A stretch of 12,315 bases of DNA from an uncultured Ruminococcus sp. (GTDB taxonomy: Bacteria > Bacillota > Clostridia > Oscillospirales > Ruminococcaceae): the NCBI GenBank assembly GCA_937894495.1, contig CALCRR010000433.1, positions 1-12,315 on the forward strand. The letters are read 5' to 3'. Positions 1-6,790 of the stretch are shown here, piece after piece (the first letter of the stretch is position 1; each line of letters starts with the position of its first letter). A program made the translations under genes and the position numbers. The notes under the pieces were generated by a model, which was given only the letters and a program-made list of their open reading frames with translations, was not told where the DNA came from and did no database searches.

Positions 1-45
1 GGGACTCTTGCTTCTTGCCTCTAGTTTCTTGCTTCTAGAGGCACA
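1..45. repeat. Pyrimidine-rich short-repeat tract (dispersed family, inverted copy)
   Basis: The tract consists of repeated CTTGCTTCTTGCCTCTAG-like units. Its reverse complement is built from AGAGGCAAGA/AGAAGCAAGA units, the same kind seen at 4652-4684, 12031-12066 and 12248-12280. It contains two CTAG tetranucleotides. No coding function is visible. The tract is cut by the window edge, so its full length is unknown. Confidence 0.6.
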
Positions 46-90
46 GGTGGGGGAAGCGAGCCGTCCGCCCGAGGACCCGGTAACTTATAA

Positions 91-119
91 TTGACTTTTT
101 AACAATAGTGTGCTAAAAT
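91..119 (+). promoter_or_regulatory. Sigma-A type promoter of the zinc-ribbon membrane protein gene
   Basis: A -35 box TTGACT (91-96) and a -10 box TAAAAT (114-119) are separated by exactly 17 bases, with an extended -10 TG at 111-112. The start codon is at 155, so the leader would be about 30 bases. Confidence 0.8.
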
Positions 120-154
120 ATTCATAGATAAATTTTTAAGGAGAGCGCATTAAT

Positions 155-1717
155 ATGTTTTGTAAAAATTGCGGTCGGCAGCTGCATGATATTGCCAGAT
201 TTTGTAACTATTGCGGCGCTGTTGTGGAAAGAGAAGATCAGGGGCAGCAGGTACAGTCGGTGCAGCCTGTGATACCTTCTGACAGTCAGGGTATTATGTA
301 TCAGGGTAACGCACAGGGCTTTGAGATGGGTGCTCAGCAGGGATCTCAGCAGAATACTCAGCAGGGTTTTCAGCAGAACGCTCAGGGGGGCTATCAGCAG
401 AATGATTTTCAGCAGGGCTATCAGCAGGGCGGTCCTCACATACAGCACAGCTTTGGCGGACAGAGCGAGTATGCACAGAACGCTCAGGGTGGCTATCAGC
501 AGGATTATGCGGCAGCAAACGGCGGTGCTGCGGTAAGGGTAAAAAACAAAAAGCCGCTGATAATAGGCGCTGCGGTGATAGCTGTGGCGGCTGTGGTGAT
601 GATATTTGTTTTTGCCTTCGGCGGAAACAACGGCGACAAGATAGTTAAGGCATTTGAGAAAACACTCAGGTGCGAGAGCTTTTCACTGGACGTTGAGGCT
701 GACCTGGACGGCGAGTCGGCGTCACTTTCTATGGATATTTACGGAAACAAGGACGTTCAGCAGTTTTATATGTCGGGCAAGGTGGACGGCGAAAAGGGCG
801 AGGTCGCTTATGTTGACGGCAAGTATTTTCTGAAATACGACGGCGATATCGAGTCGGAGGAAATCGACAAGGACACTAAAAAGCTGCTTGGCAAGCTTTT
901 TGAGAGAGACTGGGTCGGTGCGGTGGAGTCTAACAAGTATATCAAGCAGACCACCAAGTATATAGTTAAGAACTATGATGAAGCTATACCTCTTTTAAAG
1001 GGCATGGTCAGGGATTATTTTAACAAGGGACAGGCTGACTATGTTAAGGATTTCTCGAAAACGGGCAACACCTACAGGTTTGAGCTCGACCTTTATAAAA
1101 TGGCTAAGGCTGCAAGAAACGACTATGACATAAAGCTGAACAAGGAGCTCATAAATGAGCTGGAGGAGTTTGACGGAGACTGCGAGCTGGAAATAACTAT
1201 CTCAGGCGGCTACCTCAAAAGGGTTAAGGTAGAGGTAGAGTATGAGGGCGACGAGCTTGAGCTGGAAGCTGAATTTAAGGACTACAAAAAGATAAAGCCC
1301 ACCGAGAGCAGAGCTATGAAGCTTGCGGAGGAGGCTGACAAGGAGCTGGGCAGCTCTTCACTGACAAAGAACAGCCTTAAAACTGCCAACGGCAGAGCTA
1401 AGCTGCTTTTCAACGCCGCTGCCGAATATGCCGCAGACAGGGAGACTGAGGGCTACAGCTTTGACGGCTACGGTGAGTATTATGTGGGGGATAACGTCAG
1501 CTCAAAAAGCGAGCTCGGTTCTACCTTTGGCAGCCTTATGAGTGAAGAAAACGCCGAGGGCACGATATATGTGGGCTATATGGAAACCGGTAACAGCTAC
1601 GCACAGTTCTTTGTGCAGTGGAGAGATAAAAACGGCGCTATAGGTCAGTACCCCGACCCCATACCCGATGTACAGTCGGTAGGTGAGGTAGAGTGGGGAG
1701 AGCACTACGAGCCGTAG
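155..1717 (+). CDS. Zinc-ribbon, single-pass membrane protein with Q/G-rich linker; function unknown
   Basis: This 520-residue protein opens with a four-cysteine zinc ribbon (Cys3, Cys6, Cys17, Cys20). A linker at about residues 28-125 follows, rich in Gln, Gly and Ala, with QQG/QQN repeats. One hydrophobic helix lies at about 134-155, and the C-terminal domain (about 160-520) is charged and rich in Glu, Lys, Asp and Tyr. A zinc ribbon ahead of a single helix is a common Firmicute architecture in which the ribbon is cytoplasmic and the C-terminal part lies outside; that topology is inferred here. I do not recognise the C-terminal domain. AAGGAG at 138-143 precedes the ATG by 11 bases. The gene has its own promoter and terminator, so it appears monocistronic. 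A role in sensing or envelope assembly would be a guess. Confidence 0.85.
   Translation: MFCKNCGRQLHDIARFCNYCGAVVEREDQGQQVQSVQPVIPSDSQGIMYQGNAQGFEMGAQQGSQQNTQQGFQQNAQGGYQQNDFQQGYQQGGPHIQHSFGGQSEYAQNAQGGYQQDYAAANGGAAVRVKNKKPLIIGAAVIAVAAVVMIFVFAFGGNNGDKIVKAFEKTLRCESFSLDVEADLDGESASLSMDIYGNKDVQQFYMSGKVDGEKGEVAYVDGKYFLKYDGDIESEEIDKDTKKLLGKLFERDWVGAVESNKYIKQTTKYIVKNYDEAIPLLKGMVRDYFNKGQADYVKDFSKTGNTYRFELDLYKMAKAARNDYDIKLNKELINELEEFDGDCELEITISGGYLKRVKVEVEYEGDELELEAEFKDYKKIKPTESRAMKLAEEADKELGSSSLTKNSLKTANGRAKLLFNAAAEYAADRETEGYSFDGYGEYYVGDNVSSKSELGSTFGSLMSEENAEGTIYVGYMETGNSYAQFFVQWRDKNGAIGQYPDPIPDVQSVGEVEWGEHYEP
374..502 (+). repeat. In-gene tandem-type repeat encoding QNAQGGYQQ
   Basis: A 27-base stretch at 374-400 recurs at 476-502 with one base difference (26/27). 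It encodes QNAQGGYQQ twice within the Q/G-rich linker. Shorter CAGCAG-rich units lie between and before the copies. The near identity at DNA level suggests recent duplication or slippage and a linker that can vary in length. Confidence 0.75.
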
Positions 1718-1732
1718 AACGGTGAAAATTTC

Positions 1733-1769
1733 AGGCACTTCTGTAGTATACTGACAGAAGTGCCTTTTT
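1733..1769 (+). terminator. Rho-independent terminator after the zinc-ribbon gene
   Basis: A perfect 12-bp stem (1733-1744 with 1754-1765) encloses a 9-base loop and runs into TTTTT at 1765-1769. The loop holds AGTATACT, which is itself palindromic. It begins 15 bases after the stop codon. AT-rich sequence on the other side could give weak termination from the opposite direction. Confidence 0.9.
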
Positions 1770-1796
1770 GTTGCTTTGAAATGCGTCCGTTAAGTG

Positions 1797-1868
1797 AATA
1801 GTGGATCGTCAGCTTTGCGGACAAATTTTTAAGCCTTCCCGTGGGGGAAGGCTTAACTTTTCACTATT
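1797..1868 (-). terminator. Hairpin and outer inverted repeat downstream of thrS (possible weak terminator)
   Basis: A perfect 12-bp stem (1829-1840 with 1845-1856, loop GTGG) lies about 38 bases beyond the thrS stop codon. Read on the minus strand, the stem is followed by AAAAATTTG and not by a clean T run, so as a terminator it is imperfect. An outer inverted repeat, AATAGTG at 1797-1803 with CACTATT at 1862-1868, brackets it. This suggests a small repeat element that may have been taken over as the thrS 3' end. Confidence 0.5.
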
Positions 1869-1893
1869 TATGATCTGCCGCAGGTCTTTGCGC

Positions 1894-3834
1894 TTACAGC
1901 GTATCTATCACGTCGAGGGAATGCTCCTCGTTCATGGTGCGGCACATCTCGATGAACTTATCCAGCGGCACGTTTTTGAGCTGCTTGTTTCCTCTGATAT
2001 TGATGGAAACCTCGTTGTTTGCAGCCTCGCTGTCGCCGATGATAACAACGTAGGGGTCCTTGAAGTCCTTAAATCTTCTTATCTTGTTCTTCATGTTGTC
2101 GTCGGTGTAGTCTGCCTCGACCCTGATACGGTTCTTTTTGAGCAGATCGGCTACCTTTTTGGCATACTCGTTGTGCTCGGTCCTGATGGGAACGATACCC
2201 ACCTGCATAGGCGAGAGCCAGAAGGGGAATGCGCCCTTGAAGTTCTCGGTGATGATACCGATAAATCTCTCGAATGAGCCGAATATAGCACGGTGTATCA
2301 TTACAGGCTGCTTCTCGGAGCCGTCGGAAGCTATATACTTCATCTTGAAGTTGAGGGGGAGCTGGAAGTCCAGCTGGATAGTGCCCATCTGCCACTCACG
2401 TCCGATAGCGTCCTTCATTTTCAGGTCTATCTTAGGACCGTAGAAGGCGCCGTCGCCCTCGTTGAGCTCATAGCCGTCAGGACCGTACTTCTTCTCCAGG
2501 ATAGCCTTGAGGTCAGCCTCAGCCTTGTTCCACACGTTGATATCGCCCATGTAGTCATCGGGACGGGTGGAGAGCTCTGCTTTGTAGGTCAGACCGAAGG
2601 TATCGTACATCTCTGTTGCGATATCCATGATATCATTTATCTCAGAAGCTATCTGCTCCTCTGTAACGAGGATATGTGCGTCGTCCTGCCTGAACTGCTG
2701 AACACGGAACAGACCGTTGAGCTCGCCCGACTTCTCCTTGCGGTGGATAACGTCAACCTGATTGAGTCTGATAGGCAGCTCCTTATAGGAACGCTGTCTG
2801 TTCATATACACCTTGATAGCGTTGGGGCAGTTCATGGGCTTTGCGCAGTATACCTCGCTGTCCTCTTGCGCGGGGATAACGAACATACCGTCCTGATAGT
2901 GGTCCCAGTGACCTGAGGTTATCCAGAGCTCCTTCTTTGAAAGAACAGGACCTGATATCTCGGTATAGCCGTGGTCCTCGTGAACACCTCTCCAGTATTC
3001 CAGCAGTGCGTTGAAGAGCTTCCAGCCCCGGGGGAGCCAGTAGGGCATACCGGGCGCTGTGGGGTCAAACATGAACAGTGCCAGCTCCTTGCCCAGCTTT
3101 TTGTGGTCACGCAGCTTTGCTTCCTCTATCATTTTCAGGTACTCGTCCAGCTTTGAAGCCTTGGGGAAAGCTATAGCGTATACACGGCTGAGCATTTTGT
3201 TCTTCTCATTGCCGCGCCAGTAAGCACCTGTGCACGAAAGCAGCTTGAACGCCTTAACAGGCGCTGTTGACATAAGGTGGGGACCTGCGCAGAGGTCAAC
3301 GAACTCGCCCTGCTGATAGAAGGATATAGGCTCGCCCTTGCCTGCGTGCTCCTCGCAGAGCTCCACCTTATAGGGCTCTTCCATACCCTGCAGCTTAGCT
3401 ATTGCTTCGTCAGGGGGGAGCAGGAACTGCTCTATATCAAGGTCCTCCTTGACTATCTTCTTCATCTCAGCCTCTATCTTCTCCAGCTCCTCGGGAGTAA
3501 AGGGCTTTTCCAGGTCGAAGTCATAGTAAAAGCCGTTGTCGATAGCCGGACCGATAGCCAGCTTTGCAGAGGGGTAGAGCCGCTTTACCGCCTGGGCAAG
3601 GATATGGGAAGCGGTGTGCCAGAAGGTCTTTTTGCCGTCAAGAGTATCAAAGGTGCATACCTCGAACTCACAGTCGCTGTCGACCACTGTGCGCAGGTCC
3701 CTGACCTCGCCGTTTATCTTAACGCAGCAGGCTGCCTTGTAAAGTCCCATTCCAATGCCCTTTATTATCTCATAGGCAGGCATTGCCGACTCGATCTCTT
3801 TAACAGAGCCGTCTTTCAGTTTTAGTTCTATCAT
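1894..3834 (-). CDS. thrS: Threonyl-tRNA synthetase
   Basis: The product charges tRNA-Thr with threonine in the cytoplasm. Its 646 residues match the usual full length. An N-terminal TGS domain (about 1-60) is followed by the editing domain with HTASH (His73, His77) and Cys182/His186 in LCAGPH. The class II catalytic core follows, with zinc ligands Cys336 (in NCPN), His387 (in QDDAH) and His514 (in MIHRAIFGSFERF), and motif 2 around Arg365-Arg377. The anticodon-binding domain covers about 545-646. The ATG is preceded by GGAGGT at 3841-3846 with 6-base spacing. It lies 37 bases downstream of a small membrane-protein gene on the same strand, and both sit behind a threonine T-box, so expression should rise when uncharged tRNA-Thr accumulates. 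All key residues are present. Confidence 0.98.
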   Translation of the reverse strand: MIELKLKDGSVKEIESAMPAYEIIKGIGMGLYKAACCVKINGEVRDLRTVVDSDCEFEVCTFDTLDGKKTFWHTASHILAQAVKRLYPSAKLAIGPAIDNGFYYDFDLEKPFTPEELEKIEAEMKKIVKEDLDIEQFLLPPDEAIAKLQGMEEPYKVELCEEHAGKGEPISFYQQGEFVDLCAGPHLMSTAPVKAFKLLSCTGAYWRGNEKNKMLSRVYAIAFPKASKLDEYLKMIEEAKLRDHKKLGKELALFMFDPTAPGMPYWLPRGWKLFNALLEYWRGVHEDHGYTEISGPVLSKKELWITSGHWDHYQDGMFVIPAQEDSEVYCAKPMNCPNAIKVYMNRQRSYKELPIRLNQVDVIHRKEKSGELNGLFRVQQFRQDDAHILVTEEQIASEINDIMDIATEMYDTFGLTYKAELSTRPDDYMGDINVWNKAEADLKAILEKKYGPDGYELNEGDGAFYGPKIDLKMKDAIGREWQMGTIQLDFQLPLNFKMKYIASDGSEKQPVMIHRAIFGSFERFIGIITENFKGAFPFWLSPMQVGIVPIRTEHNEYAKKVADLLKKNRIRVEADYTDDNMKNKIRRFKDFKDPYVVIIGDSEAANNEVSINIRGNKQLKNVPLDKFIEMCRTMNEEHSLDVIDTL

Positions 3835-3871
3835 ATTTATACCTCCAATATTGTCAGATTTTTAAAGTTTA

Positions 3872-4249
3872 TCAGGTCTGCTTATTGATCTTATGCTTGA
3901 CGATATCATCAAGTATGGGTATGCCGCTGGTATCAAGCACCCTGAAAATGTAGATGTAGCCCCACAGTACCAGCAGCACCACGCTGATAAAGCTTGATAT
4001 GCCGCTTAGTATGGAGGCGGCAGTTTTATCCAGCAGGCAAACTGTTTTTTCGCCCTTTTTTACATAGATCAGCTGTGAGAAAAAGGTCGAGAACCAATAT
4101 GAGCTTATCCAGATAGGCAAAAACAGCAGAAAGCCGTAAACATATGATATCTTGCTGGTCATCGCCTGATAGGATAAGAACCCACAGACGCCGTATGCCG
4201 CCATACAGGCGGTATAGCAAACGATCGCAAGTATGCGCCTTGCAGTCAT
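3872..4249 (-). CDS. Small three-helix membrane protein between the T-box and thrS; function unknown
   Basis: This 125-residue protein has three hydrophobic segments at about 6-28, 33-60 and 76-103, and a short polar C-terminus with several lysines. I do not recognise a family. Its ATG follows an AAAAAGGGGG stretch (4260-4269) about 10 bases upstream, a plausible if unusual G-rich ribosome-binding site. It is the first gene after the T-box leader and is separated from thrS by only 37 bases with no terminator visible between them. It is therefore probably cotranscribed with thrS and under the same threonine-dependent antitermination. A link to threonine uptake is conceivable but unsupported by any motif. 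Confidence 0.8.
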   Translation of the reverse strand: MTARRILAIVCYTACMAAYGVCGFLSYQAMTSKISYVYGFLLFLPIWISSYWFSTFFSQLIYVKKGEKTVCLLDKTAASILSGISSFISVVLLVLWGYIYIFRVLDTSGIPILDDIVKHKINKQT

Positions 4250-4264
4250 AGTATGATTACCCCC

Positions 4265-4378
4265 TTTTTAATTCATAATTTATAATTCATAATTCATAAT
4301 TTAAGTTCATCATGCAATAATTAATGAGCCAAAGTAATAGCCGGAATAATTATGCATTATGAATTATGAATTAAAAAA
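4265..4378. repeat. AT-rich element with 16-bp perfect terminal inverted repeats
   Basis: TTTTTAATTCATAATT at 4265-4280 is perfectly inverted at 4362-4377. Inside each arm the motif ATTCATAATT or its complement is repeated. The middle (about 4304-4345) is unrelated sequence. The outer ends merge with the T run of the T-box terminator on one side and the A run next to the ribosome-binding site of the 125-residue membrane protein on the other. It resembles a small palindromic insertion; no transposase is seen. Confidence 0.7.
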
Positions 4379-4408
4379 GCCCCACAGAAGCAGTCGCTCC
4401 CATGGGAC
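4373..4408 (-). terminator. T-box regulatory terminator
   Basis: A 13-bp stem (4396-4408 with 4379-4391, several G-U pairs) with loop GACT is followed on the minus strand by TTTTTT (4373-4378). Its 5' arm overlaps the CGTCCC that would pair with the T-box in the antiterminator, so the two folds exclude each other. Confidence 0.9.
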
Positions 4409-4680
4409 GTATCAGAACGCGGTTCCACCCAGTTTTACTGCCGAAATATCAGGCAGCCTCATTGAAATGTCTTTAACGCAGAGCTGCGGCGTGTATTAAA
4501 CGCACTCAGGGGCGGTGTCCGTATCACTGTGAACTGCTTTGCTTTCAGCCTGCGCAAAGCTCTCTGTAACATCACACGCTGTGATAAAGCTTCCCCGTCA
4601 AGGTTTTAAAATATCAAATTGCAAGAGAGCAGGAAGCAGCAAAGCAAGCCGCCTTACCCCTTACTTCTCACATCTTGCCT
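4379..4680 (-). promoter_or_regulatory. T-box leader with threonine (ACC) specifier
   Basis: Read on the minus strand, the conserved T-box GGGTGGAACCGCG is at 4418-4430; its TGGA would pair with a tRNA 3' end carrying U73. The AGAGAG motif (4560-4565) leads into a distal hairpin GCTTTGC/GCAAAGC (4554-4560 with 4536-4542). Stem I pairs GGGG (4593-4596) with CCCC (4509-4512) and ATCAC (4581-4585) with GTGAT (4523-4527). These enclose a specifier loop in which GGAC is followed by ACC at 4514-4516, a threonine codon. Uncharged tRNA-Thr would stabilise the antiterminator and allow transcription of the membrane protein gene and thrS. The specifier identity fits the downstream gene. Confidence 0.95.
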
Positions 4681-4684
4681 CTAA
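4652..4684 (-). repeat. Dispersed purine-rich repeat at the T-box transcription start
   Basis: On the minus strand this reads TTAGAGGCAAGATGTGAGAA followed by GTAAGGGGTAAGG. It closely matches TTAGAGGTAGGATGTAAGAA followed by GTAAGAGGTAAGA at 12034-12066. It occupies the first part of the T-box transcript, between the promoter and Stem I. Confidence 0.6.
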
Positions 4685-4686
4685 TA

Positions 4687-4715
4687 ACTATAGCACTGTT
4701 TTTGCCCTTTGTCAA
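4687..4715 (-). promoter_or_regulatory. Promoter of the T-box/thrS transcript
   Basis: On the minus strand TTGACA (4710-4715) and TATAGT (4687-4692) are spaced by 17 bases, with TG one base ahead of the -10 box (extended -10). Transcription would start near 4680. It is divergent from the rny promoter, which begins about 62 bases away. Confidence 0.9.
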
Positions 4716-4776
4716 GCGGTATTTTCTGCCTGAGGAAAAAATTCTGAATTTTTTGTGCAAATAACTAAAAAACACC

Positions 4777-4805
4777 TTGACAATTTCGTCAATTTATTAT
4801 ACAAT
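4777..4805 (+). promoter_or_regulatory. Promoter of rny
   Basis: TTGACA (4777-4782) and TACAAT (4800-4805) are 17 bases apart. An overlapping TATACA at 4798 would give only 15-base spacing. The predicted start near 4812 leaves a leader of about 170 bases before the rny ATG. Confidence 0.8.
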
Positions 4806-4838
4806 AGTATTATGCATTATAATTTTTATATGTATCCG

Positions 4839-4910
4839 AAGCCGCGGTGCTGCCGCAAAGTGGCAGGGTGATGTCATAAGGCAGGTGTTTTAGCCGCTGC
4901 AGCGGGTCTT
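4839..4910 (+). promoter_or_regulatory. Structured 5' leader element of rny; class unknown
   Basis: Inside the long leader, CTGCCGC (4850-4856) pairs with GTGGCAG (4860-4866). AAGCCGC (4839-4845) can close a multibranch fold with GCGG at 4902-4905 and CTT at 4908-4910. CCGCTGCAGCGG at 4894-4905 is a perfect 12-bp palindrome and would compete with that closing stem. This GC-rich island sits in AT-rich sequence. I do not match it to any riboswitch class known to me. Confidence 0.4.
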
Positions 4911-4982
4911 ATTATAAATTTAATTTTGCAATTTTGTATCTTTACAATTTAATATCACTTTCAAGAAGGAGGAAAGCTATAC

Positions 4983-6548
4983 ATGAATCCGGTAATTGCT
5001 ATAGTATTGTGTGTAGTTGCTCTGATCCTTGGCGCAGGAGTAAGCGGTTATATCTGCTTTAAAGCAGGTATAAACTATCGTAAGAAAACTGCCGAGGCGG
5101 CTCTGGGGTCTGCCGAGGCTGAGGCTAAAAAGATAGTTGACGATGCTGTGAAGAATGCCGAAACACTGAAAAAGGAAGCTTTGGTGGAGGCAAAGGACGA
5201 AATACATAAGTCCCGCCAGGAGACAGAGAAGGAGCTTAAGGAAAGAAGAAGCGAGATCTCAAGACAGGAGCGCAGAGTTCAGCAGAAGGAAGAATCTGTT
5301 GACAGAAAGCTGGATAATCTGGAGAAGAAGGAAGAAAACCTGCAGAGAAAGCTGAAAAATGCCGACGAAAAGGTGCAGGAGGCTGACAGGATCAAAAAAT
5401 CCCAGCTGGATATGCTGGAGAAGATCTCACAGTTCACTGTGGAGCAGGCTAAGGATTATCTGCTGAGCCAGCTGGACGGAGACCTCGTTCATGAAAAGGC
5501 TGTCAGGATCCAGAACTATGAGACCCAGGTCAAGGAGGAATGCGAGGCTAAGGCAAGGCAGTATATCTCACTTGCTATCGCACGCTGCGCCGCTGATCAG
5601 GTATCGGAAACTGCCGTATCGGTGGTGGCTCTTCCCAATGACGAGATGAAGGGAAGGATCATCGGCAGAGAGGGCAGGAACATAAGGACCATTGAGACGC
5701 TGACAGGCGTTGATCTTATCATCGACGATACTCCCGAGGCTATAACCATTTCGTGCTTCGACCAGGTGAGGAGAGAGGTCGCAAGGATCGCCCTGGAGAA
5801 GCTGATACAGGACGGAAGGATACACCCCACACGTATCGAGGAAATGGTGGAGAAGGCTAAGAGAGAGGTCGAGTACAAGATCAAACAGGAGGGCGAGAGA
5901 GCTGTGCTGGAGACCAATGTACACGGTCTTAACCATGAGCTCATCAAGCTCATAGGCAGGCTCAGGTTCAGGACAAGCTACCGCCAGAACGTGCTCAACC
6001 ACTCTATAGAGGTAGCGCATCTTGCAGGTATGATGGCATCTGAGCTGGGCGTTGACGCTAACCTTGCCAGAAGAGCAGGTCTGCTGCACGACGTGGGCAA
6101 GGCTCTCAGCTATGAGATAGAGGGCTCACACGTACAGATAGGTGTTGACGTGTGCAAGAAGTATAAGGAGAGCCCTGAGGTGATACACGCTATCGAAGCT
6201 CACCACGGCGATGTTGAGACGAGGACTGTCGTGGCTGCACTGGTACAGGCTGCCGATGCTATATCCGCCGCAAGACCAGGTGCGAGAAGCGAAAACTATG
6301 AGAATTATATCAAGAGACTTCAGAAGCTTGAAGAGATCTGCACATCTTATGACGGCGTTGAGAAGTCTTATGCGATCCAGGCAGGCAGAGAGGTCAGGAT
6401 CATGATCGCTCCCGAAAAGATCAACGATGAAAAAATGGTGCTGGTCGCAAGGGAGATAGCCAAGAGGATCGAAACGGAGATGGATTACCCCGGACAGATA
6501 AAGGTAAATCTTATCCGTGAGAGCAGAGCAGTAGAATACGCAAAATAA
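4983..6548 (+). CDS. rny: Ribonuclease Y
   Basis: A membrane-anchored endoribonuclease that starts mRNA decay in many Firmicutes. Its 521 residues match the family's usual size. An N-terminal transmembrane helix (about 4-26) is followed by a long charged coiled coil (about 35-150). The KH RNA-binding domain has its GREG loop at Gly228-Gly231, and the HD phosphohydrolase domain carries the metal-binding His369-Asp370 pair in LLHDVGKA. The C-terminal part ends near 521. The ATG is preceded by AAGGAGGA at about 4965-4972, a near-ideal ribosome-binding site. The gene has its own promoter, long leader and terminator, so it appears to be transcribed alone. No key residue is missing. Confidence 0.98.
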   Translation: MNPVIAIVLCVVALILGAGVSGYICFKAGINYRKKTAEAALGSAEAEAKKIVDDAVKNAETLKKEALVEAKDEIHKSRQETEKELKERRSEISRQERRVQQKEESVDRKLDNLEKKEENLQRKLKNADEKVQEADRIKKSQLDMLEKISQFTVEQAKDYLLSQLDGDLVHEKAVRIQNYETQVKEECEAKARQYISLAIARCAADQVSETAVSVVALPNDEMKGRIIGREGRNIRTIETLTGVDLIIDDTPEAITISCFDQVRREVARIALEKLIQDGRIHPTRIEEMVEKAKREVEYKIKQEGERAVLETNVHGLNHELIKLIGRLRFRTSYRQNVLNHSIEVAHLAGMMASELGVDANLARRAGLLHDVGKALSYEIEGSHVQIGVDVCKKYKESPEVIHAIEAHHGDVETRTVVAALVQAADAISAARPGARSENYENYIKRLQKLEEICTSYDGVEKSYAIQAGREVRIMIAPEKINDEKMVLVAREIAKRIETEMDYPGQIKVNLIRESRAVEYAK

Positions 6549-6558
6549 GCGTAAACAC

Positions 6559-6597
6559 AGGCGGTCAGATCTTAGGATCAGACCGCCTTTATTTATT
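6559..6597 (+). terminator. Rho-independent terminator after rny
   Basis: AGGCGGTC (6559-6566) pairs with GACCGCCT (6581-6588), with an inner GATC/GATC pairing (6568-6571 with 6576-6579), followed by TTTATTTATT. It lies 10 bases after the stop codon. Confidence 0.9.
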
Positions 6598-6606
6598 GAT
6601 TTCACT

Positions 6607-6759
6607 CCCGACCCTGTCATGTTTCGCTGCAAATGATAATTTACCGCACCGTCTGCAGAAGTTACTGGGGAATAACCTTTCTTCAGAAAGGTTTTCCCCA
6701 GTAACTTCTGCAGGCAGTATGATAAACTATTATCTGCAGCGAAACATGACAGGGTCGGG
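6607..6759. repeat. 153-bp near-complete palindrome (MITE-like hairpin element)
   Basis: The outer arms are 25 bp and perfect (6607-6631 with 6735-6759). The next 21 bases (6632-6652 with 6714-6734) match at 13 positions with no gaps. The inner arms are 18 bp and perfect (6653-6670 with 6696-6713, beginning with a CTGCAG site). The centre is an 8-bp hairpin, AACCTTTC (6674-6681) with GAAAGGTT (6686-6693) and loop TTCA. As RNA or single-stranded DNA it would form one very long hairpin. It fills the gap between the rny terminator and the next gene. No target-site duplication is obvious. Confidence 0.9.
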
Positions 6760-6790
6760 GTCAAATTAATTAAGAGGGTGGTCAGTTTTT

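Noticed and set aside
1801..3825. Several long plus-strand reading frames opposite thrS (for example 1801-2277, 2293-2916, 3277-3825)
   Set aside because: They lie wholly or almost wholly antisense to a full-length, well-conserved thrS and have no ribosome-binding sites or recognisable protein features.
4539..4733. A 64-residue plus-strand reading frame
   Set aside because: It lies inside the T-box leader and its promoter, which are explained by RNA structure on the opposite strand.
5568..6764. Minus-strand reading frames opposite rny and the palindrome (5568-6089, 6126-6764)
   Set aside because: They are shadows of the rny coding frame or cross its terminator and the palindrome, with no family resemblance.
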